Assembly: GCA_029250885.1 (NCBI GenBank)
Contig: JAQXEK010000014.1
Coordinates: 62,001-126,000 of the forward strand
DNA length: 64,000 bases
Source: Planctomycetota bacterium
GTDB lineage: Bacteria > Planctomycetota > UBA1135 > GCA-002686595
Direction of reading: 5' to 3'
This document shows positions 1-10,645 of this stretch, piece by piece. A program made the translations under genes and the position numbers. The notes beneath the pieces were generated by a model that had not been told where the DNA came from, made no database searches, and worked only from the letters and a program-made list of their open reading frames with translations. Position 1 is the stretch's first letter. Every line of letters starts with the position of its first letter.

Positions 1-668
1 CAGCCAGCCTGCACCATCAACACCGCGGTGCCCATACTGACGAGCAACGACGCGTTACAACCCGCTGTGGTCTTGCCCGGACTGATCTTCTTAAATGGGT
101 GACTCTTCCCGATGGCGCTGCCGACGTAGTAGCCCGCGATGTCGCCGATCTTCGAGAGCACCAACAGGCAGACGAAGCTCGACTGCCCCATTCCCTGGAC
201 TCCCCGGGCGTCCCAGAGCACGTGCATCACACCAAAGGCGTAGCCGACCCAGAGCGAGAGCCCACCGGCGGCCACCATGCGAAGAGACAAGCTAAAGGGT
301 GACGCGCCCCGGGGGATCAGCGTGAGGAGCGCCGGAACAATCAGCAGGATCAGGGCGAAGTAGGGCGTGAAGTTCTTGGCCACTGGCGTGGCGAGAAACT
401 CGGGCAGGAGACCGCCGGACTCGAAGGAGACCAGCAGCGAGATCAGGCCTGCGGCGAGCAGTGGCGTCGCGATGCGGAAGGTGCGCAGGGCCCCCATGGT
501 GGTGAGCTCGTAGCAGCCAAGCAGACCAAGGACGCCCGCGATTGCCGCTAAGGGTGCGCCGGATTCCGACTTGCCCGTTGCCCAAAGGGCTAAGGCTAGG
601 GCGATGGCCAGGCCGCTGCCCCAAATTGTGCGGCGGATGATCTTGGCCTTCTTCGTCGTGGCAGTCAT
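1..668 (-). CDS. cdsA: Phosphatidate cytidylyltransferase, 3' end outside the window
   Basis: CDP-diglyceride synthase makes CDP-diacylglycerol from phosphatidic acid and CTP at the inner membrane. The frame opens with ATG at 666-668 and runs open to base 1, giving 222 residues of the N-terminal part. I translated it by hand. It shows several hydrophobic stretches and then the family signature region: LSKIGDIAGYYVGS followed by ISPGKTTAG, which matches the S-D-x-x-A-Y and SPxKT(W)EG region of the CTP_transf_1 family. It starts 14 bases after the uppS stop, and the uppS-cdsA order is the usual bacterial one. The catalytic C-terminal signature lies beyond the left edge, so completeness cannot be judged. 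Confidence 0.88.
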   Translation of the reverse strand, partial: MTATTKKAKIIRRTIWGSGLAIALALALWATGKSESGAPLAAIAGVLGLLGCYELTTMGALRTFRIATPLLAAGLISLLVSFESGGLLPEFLATPVAKNFTPYFALILLIVPALLTLIPRGASPFSLSLRMVAAGGLSLWVGYAFGVMHVLWDARGVQGMGQSSFVCLLVLSKIGDIAGYYVGSAIGKSHPFKKISPGKTTAGCNASLLVSMGTAVLMVQAG

Positions 669-682
669 AGGTTGTTCGTGGC

Positions 683-1465
683 TTAGCGTCCTTGGGTCGG
701 AGCGGGAGTCTCGGGCGCGACGTCCGAGACGAGTCCGCCGAACTTGCGCGTGCGGCCGCCATAGTTGTCGAGAGCCACGTGCAGGGCGTCCTCGCGGAAC
801 TCCGGCCAGCCCATGGCCGCGACAAAGAACTCGGCGTAGGAGATCTGCCACAGCAGGAAGTTCGACAGGCGCATCTCGCCCGCGGTGCGGATCAGAAGAT
901 CCGGGTCCGGCGTCGACGGATCGTACAGATACTCGCGCAGGGTCTCGTCGTGGATGGCACTGGGCTCGAGCTTACCAGCCTGGACGTCCTCGGCCATAGC
1001 GCGCGCGGCGTCGGCCAGCTCGGAGCGGCTGCCATAGGAGAGGGCCAAGCGTAGCACCATGCCGTCGTGGTCCTTGGTCATCGCCTCGGTCTCCCGCAGC
1101 TCTTTCAAGGACTCGGCCGGCAGGTCGTCCAAGCGGCCGATGCAGTGCAGGCGGATGTTGTTCTCCATCAAGGTCGGACGCTCGTCGACCAAGAAGCTAC
1201 GCAGCAGCTTCATCAGGAAGTTGATCTCGGCCTTTGGGCGCTTCCAGTTCTCGACAGAGAAGGCGTAAAGTGTAAGGCTCTGGACCCCCAAGCGCGCGCA
1301 CTCGGTGGTGATCGCACGCACGGAGTTGACGCCCTCTTGGTGGCCGCGAACGCGCTTCCAACCCCGGGACTTCGCCCAGCGCCCATTGCCATCCATAATG
1401 ATCGCAATGTGGTCGGGAAACTCAGCTCCAAAGCTGGACCTAGATCTCGGGGTGGCGCTTGCCAA
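683..1465 (-). CDS. uppS: Isoprenyl (undecaprenyl) diphosphate synthase
   Basis: A 260-residue cis-prenyltransferase that elongates farnesyl diphosphate to the polyprenyl carrier used for peptidoglycan and O-antigen synthesis. The hallmark motif IIMDGNGRWA is at residues 22-31 with the catalytic Asp at 25. The downstream motifs LTLYAFSVENWKRP and DLLIRTAGEMRLSNFLLWQ are intact, and the length is typical. The ATG lies one base after the purA stop and cdsA follows 14 bases downstream, so purA-uppS-cdsA is a transcription unit. The lipid carrier made here is presumably used by the cell-wall genes at 37.6-45.5 kb and by the polymerase near 61 kb. Confidence 0.97.
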   Translation of the reverse strand: MASATPRSRSSFGAEFPDHIAIIMDGNGRWAKSRGWKRVRGHQEGVNSVRAITTECARLGVQSLTLYAFSVENWKRPKAEINFLMKLLRSFLVDERPTLMENNIRLHCIGRLDDLPAESLKELRETEAMTKDHDGMVLRLALSYGSRSELADAARAMAEDVQAGKLEPSAIHDETLREYLYDPSTPDPDLLIRTAGEMRLSNFLLWQISYAEFFVAAMGWPEFREDALHVALDNYGGRTRKFGGLVSDVAPETPAPTQGR

Positions 1466-1466
1466 C

Positions 1467-2861
<1,395 letters not shown>

Positions 2862-2995
2862 CTACGCAGCTTGCCTAGGGCACAAGGGAAAACTGCCGGG
2901 ATGGTGCAGCGGTTTCGGCAGGTCGACCTAACCCGCCACTCTAGGTGCCCTGGGAGGGAATGCCCGCAGAAGTTTCCGGTCTCCCCTCTCGAAAG

Positions 2996-4564
2996 CTACG
3001 CTCCGAACCCGCCGCCGCCGGGAGTCTGAAGCTCGACCTCGTCCCCCGCGTGGATGTGTAGACTGGCCTCGATCCCAAGGCGCTTTCCACGGCCGGCGCC
3101 CCCGGTAAAATGCCGTGCGCCCCCGGGCTTTCCGCCCTGTCCACCGGCCAGGCCCCAGGGGCCACGGTGACCGCGCTGGGAGACCCAGGACAGGCGCGCC
3201 GGCACGAGGAAGCGCAGCCGCCGCATCAGCCCGTCGCCCCCTGGCTCGCTACCCTTGCCACCCGAGGCCCGGCGCACGGTGTAGGAGACGATGCGCACGG
3301 GATCTTGGACCTCGAGGGCCTCGATCGGCGTATTGCGCGTGTTCGTCATGTGGGTCTGCACGGCGTGGGCACCGGGACCGATCTCCGATGCGCCCGCGCC
3401 CCCGGCAATGGTCTCGTAGTGGGCGAAGGAGTCCGGGCCCGCGGCACCAAAGGTCAGGTTGCTCATGGTGCCCGCCGAGGCCGCGGGGATGCGCGCGCCC
3501 AGACCCGGCGCCTTGCTTAGTGCGCCAAGGGCCAGGTCCACCAAGCGCTGGCTCGTCTCTACGTTGCCCGCGCAGACCGCAGACGGGTAGCTTGCGTCCG
3601 CGAGGCTGCCCCGGGTCGTAAGCACATCGACACTGCGAAGGATGCCATCGTTCGTAGGCGTGCCCGGCGGCAGCAGCAGACGCAGCACGTAGAAGACCGC
3701 GGATAGAGTCACGGCCCGGGGCGCGTTCGCCGAGCCCGCCATGGACTCGGTGATACCGGTCCAGTCGAAGGTGATACGGCCGCAAGATACGCGGATCTCC
3801 AGGCCCAGGGGCATGGTGCTACCGTCTTGGTTTTCGAGTTCGTCTTCGAAGCACAGACGCACGGTCTTTGAGCCCGGGGCCAGCTCATCTAGGACGTTTT
3901 GGACCAGGGCGGCTGTCCAGTCGAGCAGGGCAGCGGATTGCCGGACCAGCTCCTTGCGGCCATGGCGCTCGGCGAGCTCCCCCATGCGCTTGGCGCCCAC
4001 GTGGTTGGCAGATAGCTGGGCGAGCAGGTCACCCTCGCGCTCGGTAGGCACACGCATGTTGGCGCGGACCAACTGCATCAGGGTCTCGTTTAGGACGCCT
4101 GCCTTGACCAGGAACACGGGTGGGATGCGCAGGCCTTCGCCGTGGATGTCGACGCTGGGTCCCATGGATCCGGGGTGTGTGCCGCCCACGTCCGCGTGGT
4201 GGGCGCGACCCGCAACGTAGAAGTCCGGCTGCTCGCGGCCTGCCAGAAAGACCGGCGTCACCAGGGTAATGTCCGGAAGGTGAGTGCCGCCGGCGTAGGG
4301 GTCGTTAAGCACGACCGAGTCGCCACGTTCAAAGGGCCCTAGCTCCATGGCGGCGCGAACCGACAAGGGGGTCGAACCTAGGTGGACTGGCAGGTGCGCT
4401 GCCTGGGCAACCATCTGGCCCGAAGCGTCGAACAAGGCGCAGGAGAAGTCCCGGCGCTCCTTGATGTTCGCAGAGAATGCCGAGCGTAGCAGCGCCTCCC
4501 CCATCTCCTCGCACACCGCAGCGAAGAGGTGGTGGAAGACCAGCACCCGCAGCTTGTCGCTCAA
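2996..4564 (-). CDS. hyuB: Hydantoinase B / oxoprolinase family subunit, orphan
   Basis: A 522-residue protein of the HyuB (N-methylhydantoinase B / acetone carboxylase-like) family, which works with an ATP-binding HyuA subunit on hydantoins, 5-oxoproline or related cyclic amides. Typical segments are the N-terminal FHHLFAAVCEEMGEALLRSA, LNDPYAGGTHLPDITLVTPV, the AHHADVGGTHPGSM metal-site region and VCAGNVETSQR. The C-terminus TPGGGGFGA is also a family hallmark. Length is normal and the gene looks intact. The ATG overlaps the TGA of the GspK-like gene (ATGA at 4561-4564), so it is translationally coupled to a secretion gene. No hyuA is present in the window, so the substrate is unknown. Confidence 0.93.
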   Translation of the reverse strand: MSDKLRVLVFHHLFAAVCEEMGEALLRSAFSANIKERRDFSCALFDASGQMVAQAAHLPVHLGSTPLSVRAAMELGPFERGDSVVLNDPYAGGTHLPDITLVTPVFLAGREQPDFYVAGRAHHADVGGTHPGSMGPSVDIHGEGLRIPPVFLVKAGVLNETLMQLVRANMRVPTEREGDLLAQLSANHVGAKRMGELAERHGRKELVRQSAALLDWTAALVQNVLDELAPGSKTVRLCFEDELENQDGSTMPLGLEIRVSCGRITFDWTGITESMAGSANAPRAVTLSAVFYVLRLLLPPGTPTNDGILRSVDVLTTRGSLADASYPSAVCAGNVETSQRLVDLALGALSKAPGLGARIPAASAGTMSNLTFGAAGPDSFAHYETIAGGAGASEIGPGAHAVQTHMTNTRNTPIEALEVQDPVRIVSYTVRRASGGKGSEPGGDGLMRRLRFLVPARLSWVSQRGHRGPWGLAGGQGGKPGGARHFTGGAGRGKRLGIEASLHIHAGDEVELQTPGGGGFGA

Positions 4565-6066
4565 CGCTCCTCGTCGGGATAGTCGAGCACTTCGTACGGG
4601 CGATAGTCGAGCACCTCCCAGCGCTCAAGGGGCACCAAGACCCAGTCCTCGTCGTCTTGGTAGCGCCAGACCAAGCAGCGCACGGTGCGCGTCAGGTCCG
4701 TGCCCTTCTCCTCCGCCTCCTCAAGGGCCTCGCGGCTCATGTCGCCCTGGTTGTCCTGGTCGCCGCTTGTGCTAAAGCGCGCCGTGACGAAGATCGAGAA
4801 GACGTTGCTCTCGACGGTCAAGTGATTTAAGAATTCATCCCGGAGGGCGGGCTCATTCGTGTCCCAACTGTAGACCTCTTCCAGCTCCTCGAGGCTGTCG
4901 AAGATCTTGCGCTCGACGATCTCCTCACCGTACTCGTCATAGGTGGGCTCGGTTTCCTCGAGTCCGGGCTCGATCTCCTCCTCTTCGTTGCGGTATGCAA
5001 TCAGGTCATCAAGGAAGGTCCATGAGATCTCGTTGCGGTCCATTAGCGAGTGAAGCACGGCGTTGGATGCCGTGTTTACGTTTACAGCATGGCCCGCATT
5101 ACCGGCTCCGCCGCTGACTATCGTGGGATCGGGAGCACCGCTGCCGCTCGCCCCTTCACCATCGAGACCTTCCTCCTCACCTTTGCCGTCATTGATGCCA
5201 CCCGAGTCAGCCACGCCGACGTCCGCCCCGGTCTGCTCGCTGGCCTCCTGGATGTCTTCCCGAAACTCTTCGTAGGTGGAGAGCGAGGTCGAGATCGTCA
5301 GGAAAGACGCGATCGAGTGCACCACGGCCCCGTCGGAATCGCGGTAGTCGCGAAAGTGCTTGCCCTCGAAGCCATCCAAGACGACGAACTCACGCAGGGT
5401 CAAGGGCATGCCAAAGTCGCTCTCCGTGTCCTCATCCGTGAGTAGGGAGGGCACCGGTAGGACGGCATTTTCGCGGCTCTGCAGGAAGTCGCGCATGGAC
5501 TCGGCCATGTCGCGAGCCTCGCCACCGTCGATGTCTTCGGAGGTGGACTCGCGACAGAGGTCGAGGACTCGCACCACGCGGTCAAAGGCCTTGTCGGCTT
5601 CGTCCTTGTCCTCGGTCAACATCGTCAGCACGTTGAGCTTACTGTTCTCATCTTGGATCAAGATGCGCAGGGCCACGCCGTTGATCTCGGTTCGTTGGGG
5701 TCTTGCCCAGACGTCCTTGCGGGAATCTGTAGGGCCAGACTCGGCGCCGCCTTCTTCTTCGCCGCCGGGCAGTGGAGGGAGTCCGCCTCCACCCCCACCT
5801 CCACCAGCGTCCGACTCTTGACTAGAGGCCGCGTCTTCAGCCAGATCCTCGAAGACCTGCAGCAGCACGGACTCGATGGCCAGGTCAAACTTAGTGAGCT
5901 GGCGATCGTTGCGCGCGATACGCCGGTCAGTGCCCGCGTTCATCGAGATCTGGAAGACGATCATGATCAACGCGAAGAGCACCAAGATCGCAAGCATCAG
6001 AGCTGCACCGCGCCGGGGATGGGCAAGGGTGGCTTGACTCTTTTGGGCTGTTCGTAGAATCCGCAT
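4561..6066 (-). CDS. gspK: Type II secretion minor pseudopilin, GspK-like
   Basis: A 501-residue prepilin-like protein. The N-terminus has a basic leader ending HPRRG followed by AALMLAILVLFALIMIVFQ, a class-III prepilin cleavage site and membrane helix without the usual Glu at +5, as is typical for GspK. A large acidic periplasmic part follows. It includes a Gly/Pro low-complexity stretch near residues 85-105 and a helix-hairpin-helix-like VNVNTASNAVLHSLM segment, also characteristic of GspK. GspK sits at the tip of the pseudopilus. A secretin-like gene lies 54 bases upstream and hyuB overlaps the stop by four bases. No other T2SS genes are in the window, so the rest of the machine must be elsewhere. 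Confidence 0.82.
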   Translation of the reverse strand: MRILRTAQKSQATLAHPRRGAALMLAILVLFALIMIVFQISMNAGTDRRIARNDRQLTKFDLAIESVLLQVFEDLAEDAASSQESDAGGGGGGGGLPPLPGGEEEGGAESGPTDSRKDVWARPQRTEINGVALRILIQDENSKLNVLTMLTEDKDEADKAFDRVVRVLDLCRESTSEDIDGGEARDMAESMRDFLQSRENAVLPVPSLLTDEDTESDFGMPLTLREFVVLDGFEGKHFRDYRDSDGAVVHSIASFLTISTSLSTYEEFREDIQEASEQTGADVGVADSGGINDGKGEEEGLDGEGASGSGAPDPTIVSGGAGNAGHAVNVNTASNAVLHSLMDRNEISWTFLDDLIAYRNEEEEIEPGLEETEPTYDEYGEEIVERKIFDSLEELEEVYSWDTNEPALRDEFLNHLTVESNVFSIFVTARFSTSGDQDNQGDMSREALEEAEEKGTDLTRTVRCLVWRYQDDEDWVLVPLERWEVLDYRPYEVLDYPDEER

Positions 6067-6120
6067 AGCTCAAGGACGACGGCAGACTGGGCCTATTCCA
6101 ATTTTGACGGGAAAGGCAGG

Positions 6121-7545
6121 CTACAGGTCGTAGCTGCGGTCGATGCCCTGAAGGATACGCGGAGAGATGTAAAACAGAGTGTGGGAGCGCACTTTTCGGG
6201 TGCCGTTGGAGCGGAAGAGTGCCCCGACCAGGGGAATGTCTCCCAGCAGCGGGACCTTGCGCTCGGTCTCTACGGTCTTCTCAGTGGTCAAGCCACCGAT
6301 GATGACTGCCTGGCCTGGCTCAAGATAGACGGTTGTCTTGGCAACCTGCTTTGTGATTCGCGGGGTAGAGAGCGTGCCCGATGAAGTCACAAAGGTGACC
6401 AAGCTTCCGCTCTCGGTCGAGGATTCGACTTCGACGAACAAGGCGATCGTCTTCGACCCAACGATACGCGGCGACACGTACAGCTTGATGCCGACCTCCT
6501 TAAAGCTCAGGGTCGCATTGAAGTTACTCGACGTGCCACTGAGTCCGGAGAAGCCGTAGTAGGGCACGTCCTCGAGGGCCTCGATACTGGCAACGCCCCC
6601 CTCGCGAACAGCGATCTTGGGACGCGAGTCCACGGAGACATTCTCGAGGGAGGCGACCGCCTCAAGCACTGCGTTGAACGTGAGCCCGTTGTGGATACCC
6701 GAGACAGTCAGCAGAGCCTCGCTGGCCGTGGCCGCACTGGGCAGGGTGTAGTCGAGGCTGTCCACGAACGTCTTGTCCGGGAAGCCAAAGATCGGGTTGG
6801 CGCCATTAGGTGAGATGCCGACATAGAGCTCGTCGGTCTCGTTCACCTCGATGATCTTGGCTTCGATTTCAATCTGGGGTACGTCCGCCATGAAGAGGTT
6901 GATGAAGTCCTCGACGTCGTACATCAGGTCCGCCTGGCACGTGATCAGCAAGCGGTCGCCAACGGGTGTAGGCTGGATCGCCGCGGGCGGCCACTTGCGC
7001 AGGTCGCCGTAGTTCTCGATGTCCCATCCCGCGAGCACAATAGCCTCAACTGCTCCGACTCCCGGTACACTTGTCGATGCTGCTGCGCCGGGCTCGATCA
7101 CGGTCAAGGCGAACTCGCCGTAGTACTTCATCAGGTCGAGCACCTTCTGCGCACGCCCCATGGGCATGCGGAAGGGCTTGGTGATGTAGGTTTCAAGCAA
7201 GCCTGTGTCCGCGTCCGTGGCTTCGTGGACCATGATCTGGTCGCCAAACTCGGAGTACCAGTTGACCGAAATCGGGATGTACTCCGGCTCGATGGCCGGG
7301 AACACCTCAGGGGTGCCACCGGCACCCAGAAGACCCGGCACGCCCTGGGCACTGTCGAGGTCATAGGGCGAAGCTGGTGCCTCTCCCTTGCCAAGTTCAC
7401 CCGTCTGAAAGAAGCTCCAGAAGTCCTGGGCCTGATCCTGGCCTCCACCGTTTTTGTCCGCGGTCAAGCAGCTCGACAAGACCAGGACCGAGGCGATCAA
7501 CCCGGCTTGCAGGGGACGGAAACGTGCTGAAGTACTGGACATGGA
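6121..7545 (-). CDS. Short secretin-family outer-membrane lipoprotein, GspD-like
   Basis: About 474 residues. A signal peptide ends in a lipobox (VLSSC), suggesting an outer-membrane lipoprotein. The central region contains an N1-like segment ending PQIEIEAKIIEVNETDELYVG. The C-terminal half is a secretin domain: VKLYVSP-like strands, TPRITKQVAKTTVYLEPGQA, IIGGLTTEKTVETERKVPLLGDIPLVGALFR and FYISPRI. This core is typical of GspD/PilQ, but the protein is shorter than classical GspD (about 650-700 residues), with few N-domains. It forms, or helps form, the outer-membrane channel for the system to which the downstream GspK-like gene belongs. The longest frame begins at 7560; I prefer the ATG at 7545, but the two cannot be separated by sequence alone. 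Confidence 0.85.
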   Translation of the reverse strand, partial: SMSSTSARFRPLQAGLIASVLVLSSCLTADKNGGGQDQAQDFWSFFQTGELGKGEAPASPYDLDSAQGVPGLLGAGGTPEVFPAIEPEYIPISVNWYSEFGDQIMVHEATDADTGLLETYITKPFRMPMGRAQKVLDLMKYYGEFALTVIEPGAAASTSVPGVGAVEAIVLAGWDIENYGDLRKWPPAAIQPTPVGDRLLITCQADLMYDVEDFINLFMADVPQIEIEAKIIEVNETDELYVGISPNGANPIFGFPDKTFVDSLDYTLPSAATASEALLTVSGIHNGLTFNAVLEAVASLENVSVDSRPKIAVREGGVASIEALEDVPYYGFSGLSGTSSNFNATLSFKEVGIKLYVSPRIVGSKTIALFVEVESSTESGSLVTFVTSSGTLSTPRITKQVAKTTVYLEPGQAVIIGGLTTEKTVETERKVPLLGDIPLVGALFRSNGTRKVRSHTLFYISPRILQGIDRSYDL

Positions 7546-7742
7546 CACCCTAGATACCATTTGCAGAGGCGCGACTCAAACGACCCGTGACGTCGCTAGG
7601 ACAAAACAAGCGACATGCCGGGATTTCTACCTGCAGTCGCCGTGGATTCTTGAGCTTGGCTCGAGACAGACTTCCCACCAAGTAAGTTGCTGCTCGCAAC
7701 TCGCTGGGCGCGAACCGTATCGCTTGCCCAAGGGCCAAGGCC

Positions 7743-8207
7743 CTAGAGTTGCCCGCGGACGTTCTCAGTGACGTCGGAGATCGCCTTGCCGCTGCGGCTG
7801 GAGATCTTCTTCCAGACACTGCACAAAGACCGGTCGTTCATGACCTGCACGCTGGCCTTGCGGATGCGCTCATAGGCTGCGGCCTTCAGCTGAGTGCCTT
7901 CGGGAGAGCTCTCGCTGATCCCTTCCTTCTTAATCTTCTTCGCCTCGGCGGTAGAGTCATAGAGAGACTGGAAGTCGACCTGCCCTGGGTTGGAGAGCTG
8001 GCGGGCCTTTTTAAGGCCACAGATGTTGTCGCTCTGGACAACAACCCAGTCTGGAGCTGCGATTTCGGATGCGTACTCGTCCTTGGGAAGAGCACCATCC
8101 AAGCTAGCCACAACGCCATCCGGACCTGCGAAAGCCGCAAGGGTCAAGAACGCGCCGATTGCGGCTGCTTTGCTAACGATTCGAGAAGGATTCAAAATGA
8201 AAATCAC
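7743..8207 (-). CDS. Small secreted protein of unknown function
   Basis: I do not recognise a family. The open frame can be extended to 8345, but the first about 46 codons look non-coding. From a GTG at 8205-8207 the product begins with a plausible signal peptide (basic NPSRIVSK followed by a hydrophobic AAAIGAFLTLAAFAG segment). About 120 mostly hydrophilic residues follow, with two cysteines (DNIC and RSLC) that could form a disulfide. It lies between the secretin operon and the VCBS genes on the same strand and is separated from both by non-coding DNA, so it is probably transcribed alone. The start codon is uncertain; a TTG four codons further in is an alternative. Confidence 0.5.
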   Translation of the reverse strand: MIFILNPSRIVSKAAAIGAFLTLAAFAGPDGVVASLDGALPKDEYASEIAAPDWVVVQSDNICGLKKARQLSNPGQVDFQSLYDSTAEAKKIKKEGISESSPEGTQLKAAAYERIRKASVQVMNDRSLCSVWKKISSRSGKAISDVTENVRGQL

Positions 8208-8620
8208 TCGGTTCGGGATGGAGTCTTTCGCCAAGCGACCCTGGGGGGTGAGGATTGCTGGAAAAAGCAGCGGAGAGGCCCCGCTGAACGGATATTTAAA
8301 GGATCGGAGATGAACGAGCGACAGGGCGCGTGCATCTCTCTCCACTTAGTATAAGACGCCAAGCGAACCTTCTTGGCGATGGAGTTATCGTAGTTCTCGG
8401 TCCTTGGCCTCTGTGAAAGGTCTTAGGAATGCCGTAAACGACCAAGGGAAAAGGGCTTAGCCGAAATCCAAAAATCGTAAACAGAACGTTCGGCTGGACC
8501 GTTTTTGAAGCTGCTTCCTAGCCGCATGCGACAAGAATCCCCCTCTGCACACCCCGTAAGGGTCTTGTCTTGGCTCCAGACGCTGCCATACAGGCTCGAC
8601 TCGACTGGGTCACACCTTCG
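8208..8620 (-). other. Intergenic region upstream of the small secreted protein
   Basis: 413 bases with no convincing gene. On the minus strand TATACT (8348-8353) resembles a -10 element about 140 bases before the proposed GTG start, but no good -35 is placed 17 bases upstream. An inverted repeat CGCCAAG / CTTGGCG (8357-8363 and 8372-8378, 8-base loop) overlaps that position and could be an operator or weak hairpin. A second pair, AGCCGAA / TTCGGCT, lies near 8459-8494. Function is unproven. Confidence 0.3.
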
Positions 8621-10534
8621 CTAGGGGACCATCTGCTCGAGAAGGAGCCGATCACGTACGTCGAGGGTATTGTCACCGTTTAGGTCCCCCAGAATCTTGT
8701 AGGGCAGGTGTCCAAAGGTGGAGTTGGCCAAGGCCGGATTTGCGATGACCCAGTCAAGCGCAATCAAGTCAAAAGCGTCCACTACCCCGTTAGGATAGAC
8801 ATCGCCGAGAAAGTCAAAGCCCTGGTGGGCGACCGTCACGATCGAGTCCTTTGGAGGCAGAAGTACGCCCGTTATGGAGTTGTCTTTCCAGCGCACCAAA
8901 ATCCAGCCAAGGTTGCCTGGCGCCCCGAGCCCAAAGTGCTGGCGATCGGGCATCTGGCCGAGGAAGCTCGAACCCGCCACAACCTGGCTGTATTGGGTTA
9001 CACCAGCCGCGCGAACGTAGACCTTGGCACCCACCACATTGCGGCTGCCACCTGTCTCTCGTAGATCCACCTGAAGCCAGTGGTTCGAACTGCTGAGGGT
9101 GTTCTCATAGACCGCGGTACGCTTGTGGTCACCCGGTGTAAGCCACGGGCTGATGCCAGGTCGAGTCACGACCAAGTCTAGGTCTCCGTCGTTATCCATG
9201 TCGAAAGGGACGAGCGAGCGTGCAATGTCTTCGTCGCCTGCTGGATTGCCTTGGGTCTTGGCAAAAGCCGGCACTTGATCACTGCGATTGGTATACAGAG
9301 GAGTGACGCCATCGACCAAGGTCAAAGGCCATTGGTTCTCGTGGTAAAAGTTCGAGCTTGGATCCCGAAATCCGGAGACCTCAAGGAGGTCGAGGTCGGC
9401 GTCGTTGTCCATATCGGAAAGCGCTGCGCCCCAGCCGAACCTAGCAACACTCGCGTTCACCTGCGGCCCAAAATCCTTGAAGATAACGCCCTCGCCGGAG
9501 ACACCAAAGGTGGAGTCGTTCCGATAAAAGCGGTCCCCGAAAAAGGCATTGGATTGGAACTGGTCAAGGTCGCCGTCAAAATCAATATCTCCAAAGGCGA
9601 TGCCCATCTCATTGCGCTGCTCCACAGGATCGCCGTTTAGGCCTGCGGCGACCGAGGAGTTCGACAAGAACACTCCATTGCCATCATTCAAGCGGAAGAT
9701 GTCGATGCCGAAGTCTACGTTGATATGGACGTCAAGTAGTCCGTCGCCGTTGTAGTCCACGAGGCTTGGCATCCAAGTAGACCCCTTAAACCACTCGTCA
9801 AGTCCGCTGGAAATGGTCACGTCTTGAAACTGCCGTGCGCTCCAATCCTCCGCTCCCGGCGGCATTGGCGAGTTCGGGACGCTGCGCCAAATCCGCATCT
9901 GATCATATTGGAAGCCCGGTAGCCTAGCCCAGTAGGTCGCCATGAAGTCCACGTATCCGTCGCCGTCAACATCCCCTGCGCTCGCCCCTCCGAAATCTCC
10001 TAGGATGGTCAGCTCCGCCGTTGGAGCTAGGGGGAAGCTACCTGCCGAAGTGGTCACATCCGTGAAGGAATACGCCGGCGCACCGTCGTTCCTAAAGAGC
10101 GTGTACAGGTCCATGCTTGCCGTGTAGCCGGGATAGCCAAAGGTCAAGAGATCTAGGTCGCCATCGTTCTCTACATCGAGGAAGAGTGCCCCTGCGCGCC
10201 GCTGCACCGCTTGGTCGACCCCACGGTCCACGGCAACATCCTCGAACTTTCCGCCACCAAGGTTGCGATAGAGCTTGCTGGCTTGGAACTCAGAGTTCGG
10301 AAGGTAGACATCGAGCAGAGAGTCGTTGTCGAAATCCATCACAGCGACCCCAGCGGCCTCGCTTACCTCAAAACCAACTGGCTGAAAGGTGAAGTCGATA
10401 CCTGGAAACTTTGGATCGCTGGGATCCACAGTGATCTCCTCAAGGTCAAAAGGCAGGGCACCTTGCGAGAAAGCTTGCGGGGAGAAGGCAGCAGCAGCGA
10501 AGGCCACGCTGAGGAGAGCTAGTCGGTGGGCCAT
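8621..10534 (-). CDS. Secreted VCBS/FG-GAP repeat protein with ASPIC/UnbV and dockerin domains, copy 2
   Basis: A 637-residue secreted protein. A signal peptide (MAHRLALLSVAFAAAAFSPQ) is followed by repeated calcium-binding FG-GAP/VCBS blades such as VAVMDFDNDSLLDVYLPN, GDVDGDGYVDF and GDIDFDGDLDQFQSNAF, which build a beta-propeller. An ASPIC/UnbV domain (HWLQVDLRETGGSRNVVGAK ... HFGLG) is next, and then a C-terminal dockerin-like pair with EF-hand loops (GDVYPNGVVDAFDL and GDLNGDNTLDVRDRL). It is likely an extracellular or surface binding protein; no catalytic residues are evident. The longer frame starting with GTG at 10564 adds ten residues before the signal peptide, so the ATG at 10534 is preferred. 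It is a close paralogue of the gene immediately upstream. Confidence 0.9.
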   Translation of the reverse strand: MAHRLALLSVAFAAAAFSPQAFSQGALPFDLEEITVDPSDPKFPGIDFTFQPVGFEVSEAAGVAVMDFDNDSLLDVYLPNSEFQASKLYRNLGGGKFEDVAVDRGVDQAVQRRAGALFLDVENDGDLDLLTFGYPGYTASMDLYTLFRNDGAPAYSFTDVTTSAGSFPLAPTAELTILGDFGGASAGDVDGDGYVDFMATYWARLPGFQYDQMRIWRSVPNSPMPPGAEDWSARQFQDVTISSGLDEWFKGSTWMPSLVDYNGDGLLDVHINVDFGIDIFRLNDGNGVFLSNSSVAAGLNGDPVEQRNEMGIAFGDIDFDGDLDQFQSNAFFGDRFYRNDSTFGVSGEGVIFKDFGPQVNASVARFGWGAALSDMDNDADLDLLEVSGFRDPSSNFYHENQWPLTLVDGVTPLYTNRSDQVPAFAKTQGNPAGDEDIARSLVPFDMDNDGDLDLVVTRPGISPWLTPGDHKRTAVYENTLSSSNHWLQVDLRETGGSRNVVGAKVYVRAAGVTQYSQVVAGSSFLGQMPDRQHFGLGAPGNLGWILVRWKDNSITGVLLPPKDSIVTVAHQGFDFLGDVYPNGVVDAFDLIALDWVIANPALANSTFGHLPYKILGDLNGDNTLDVRDRLLLEQMVP

Positions 10535-10645
10535 ATTAAGCAAGTGGATATGGGTATGGAGCACCCGGTTTCGCGGTCCCGCGTAGACACCAAGGTGTAA
10601 TAGGGTGTTTTTGTATTCGTCTTAAGCTGAGACGAAGCCCCAGGT

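Noticed and set aside
292-825. Open frame of 177 codons on the minus strand
   Set aside because: It runs across cdsA and the end of uppS in another frame, and its sequence resembles nothing; the cdsA frame is clearly coding.
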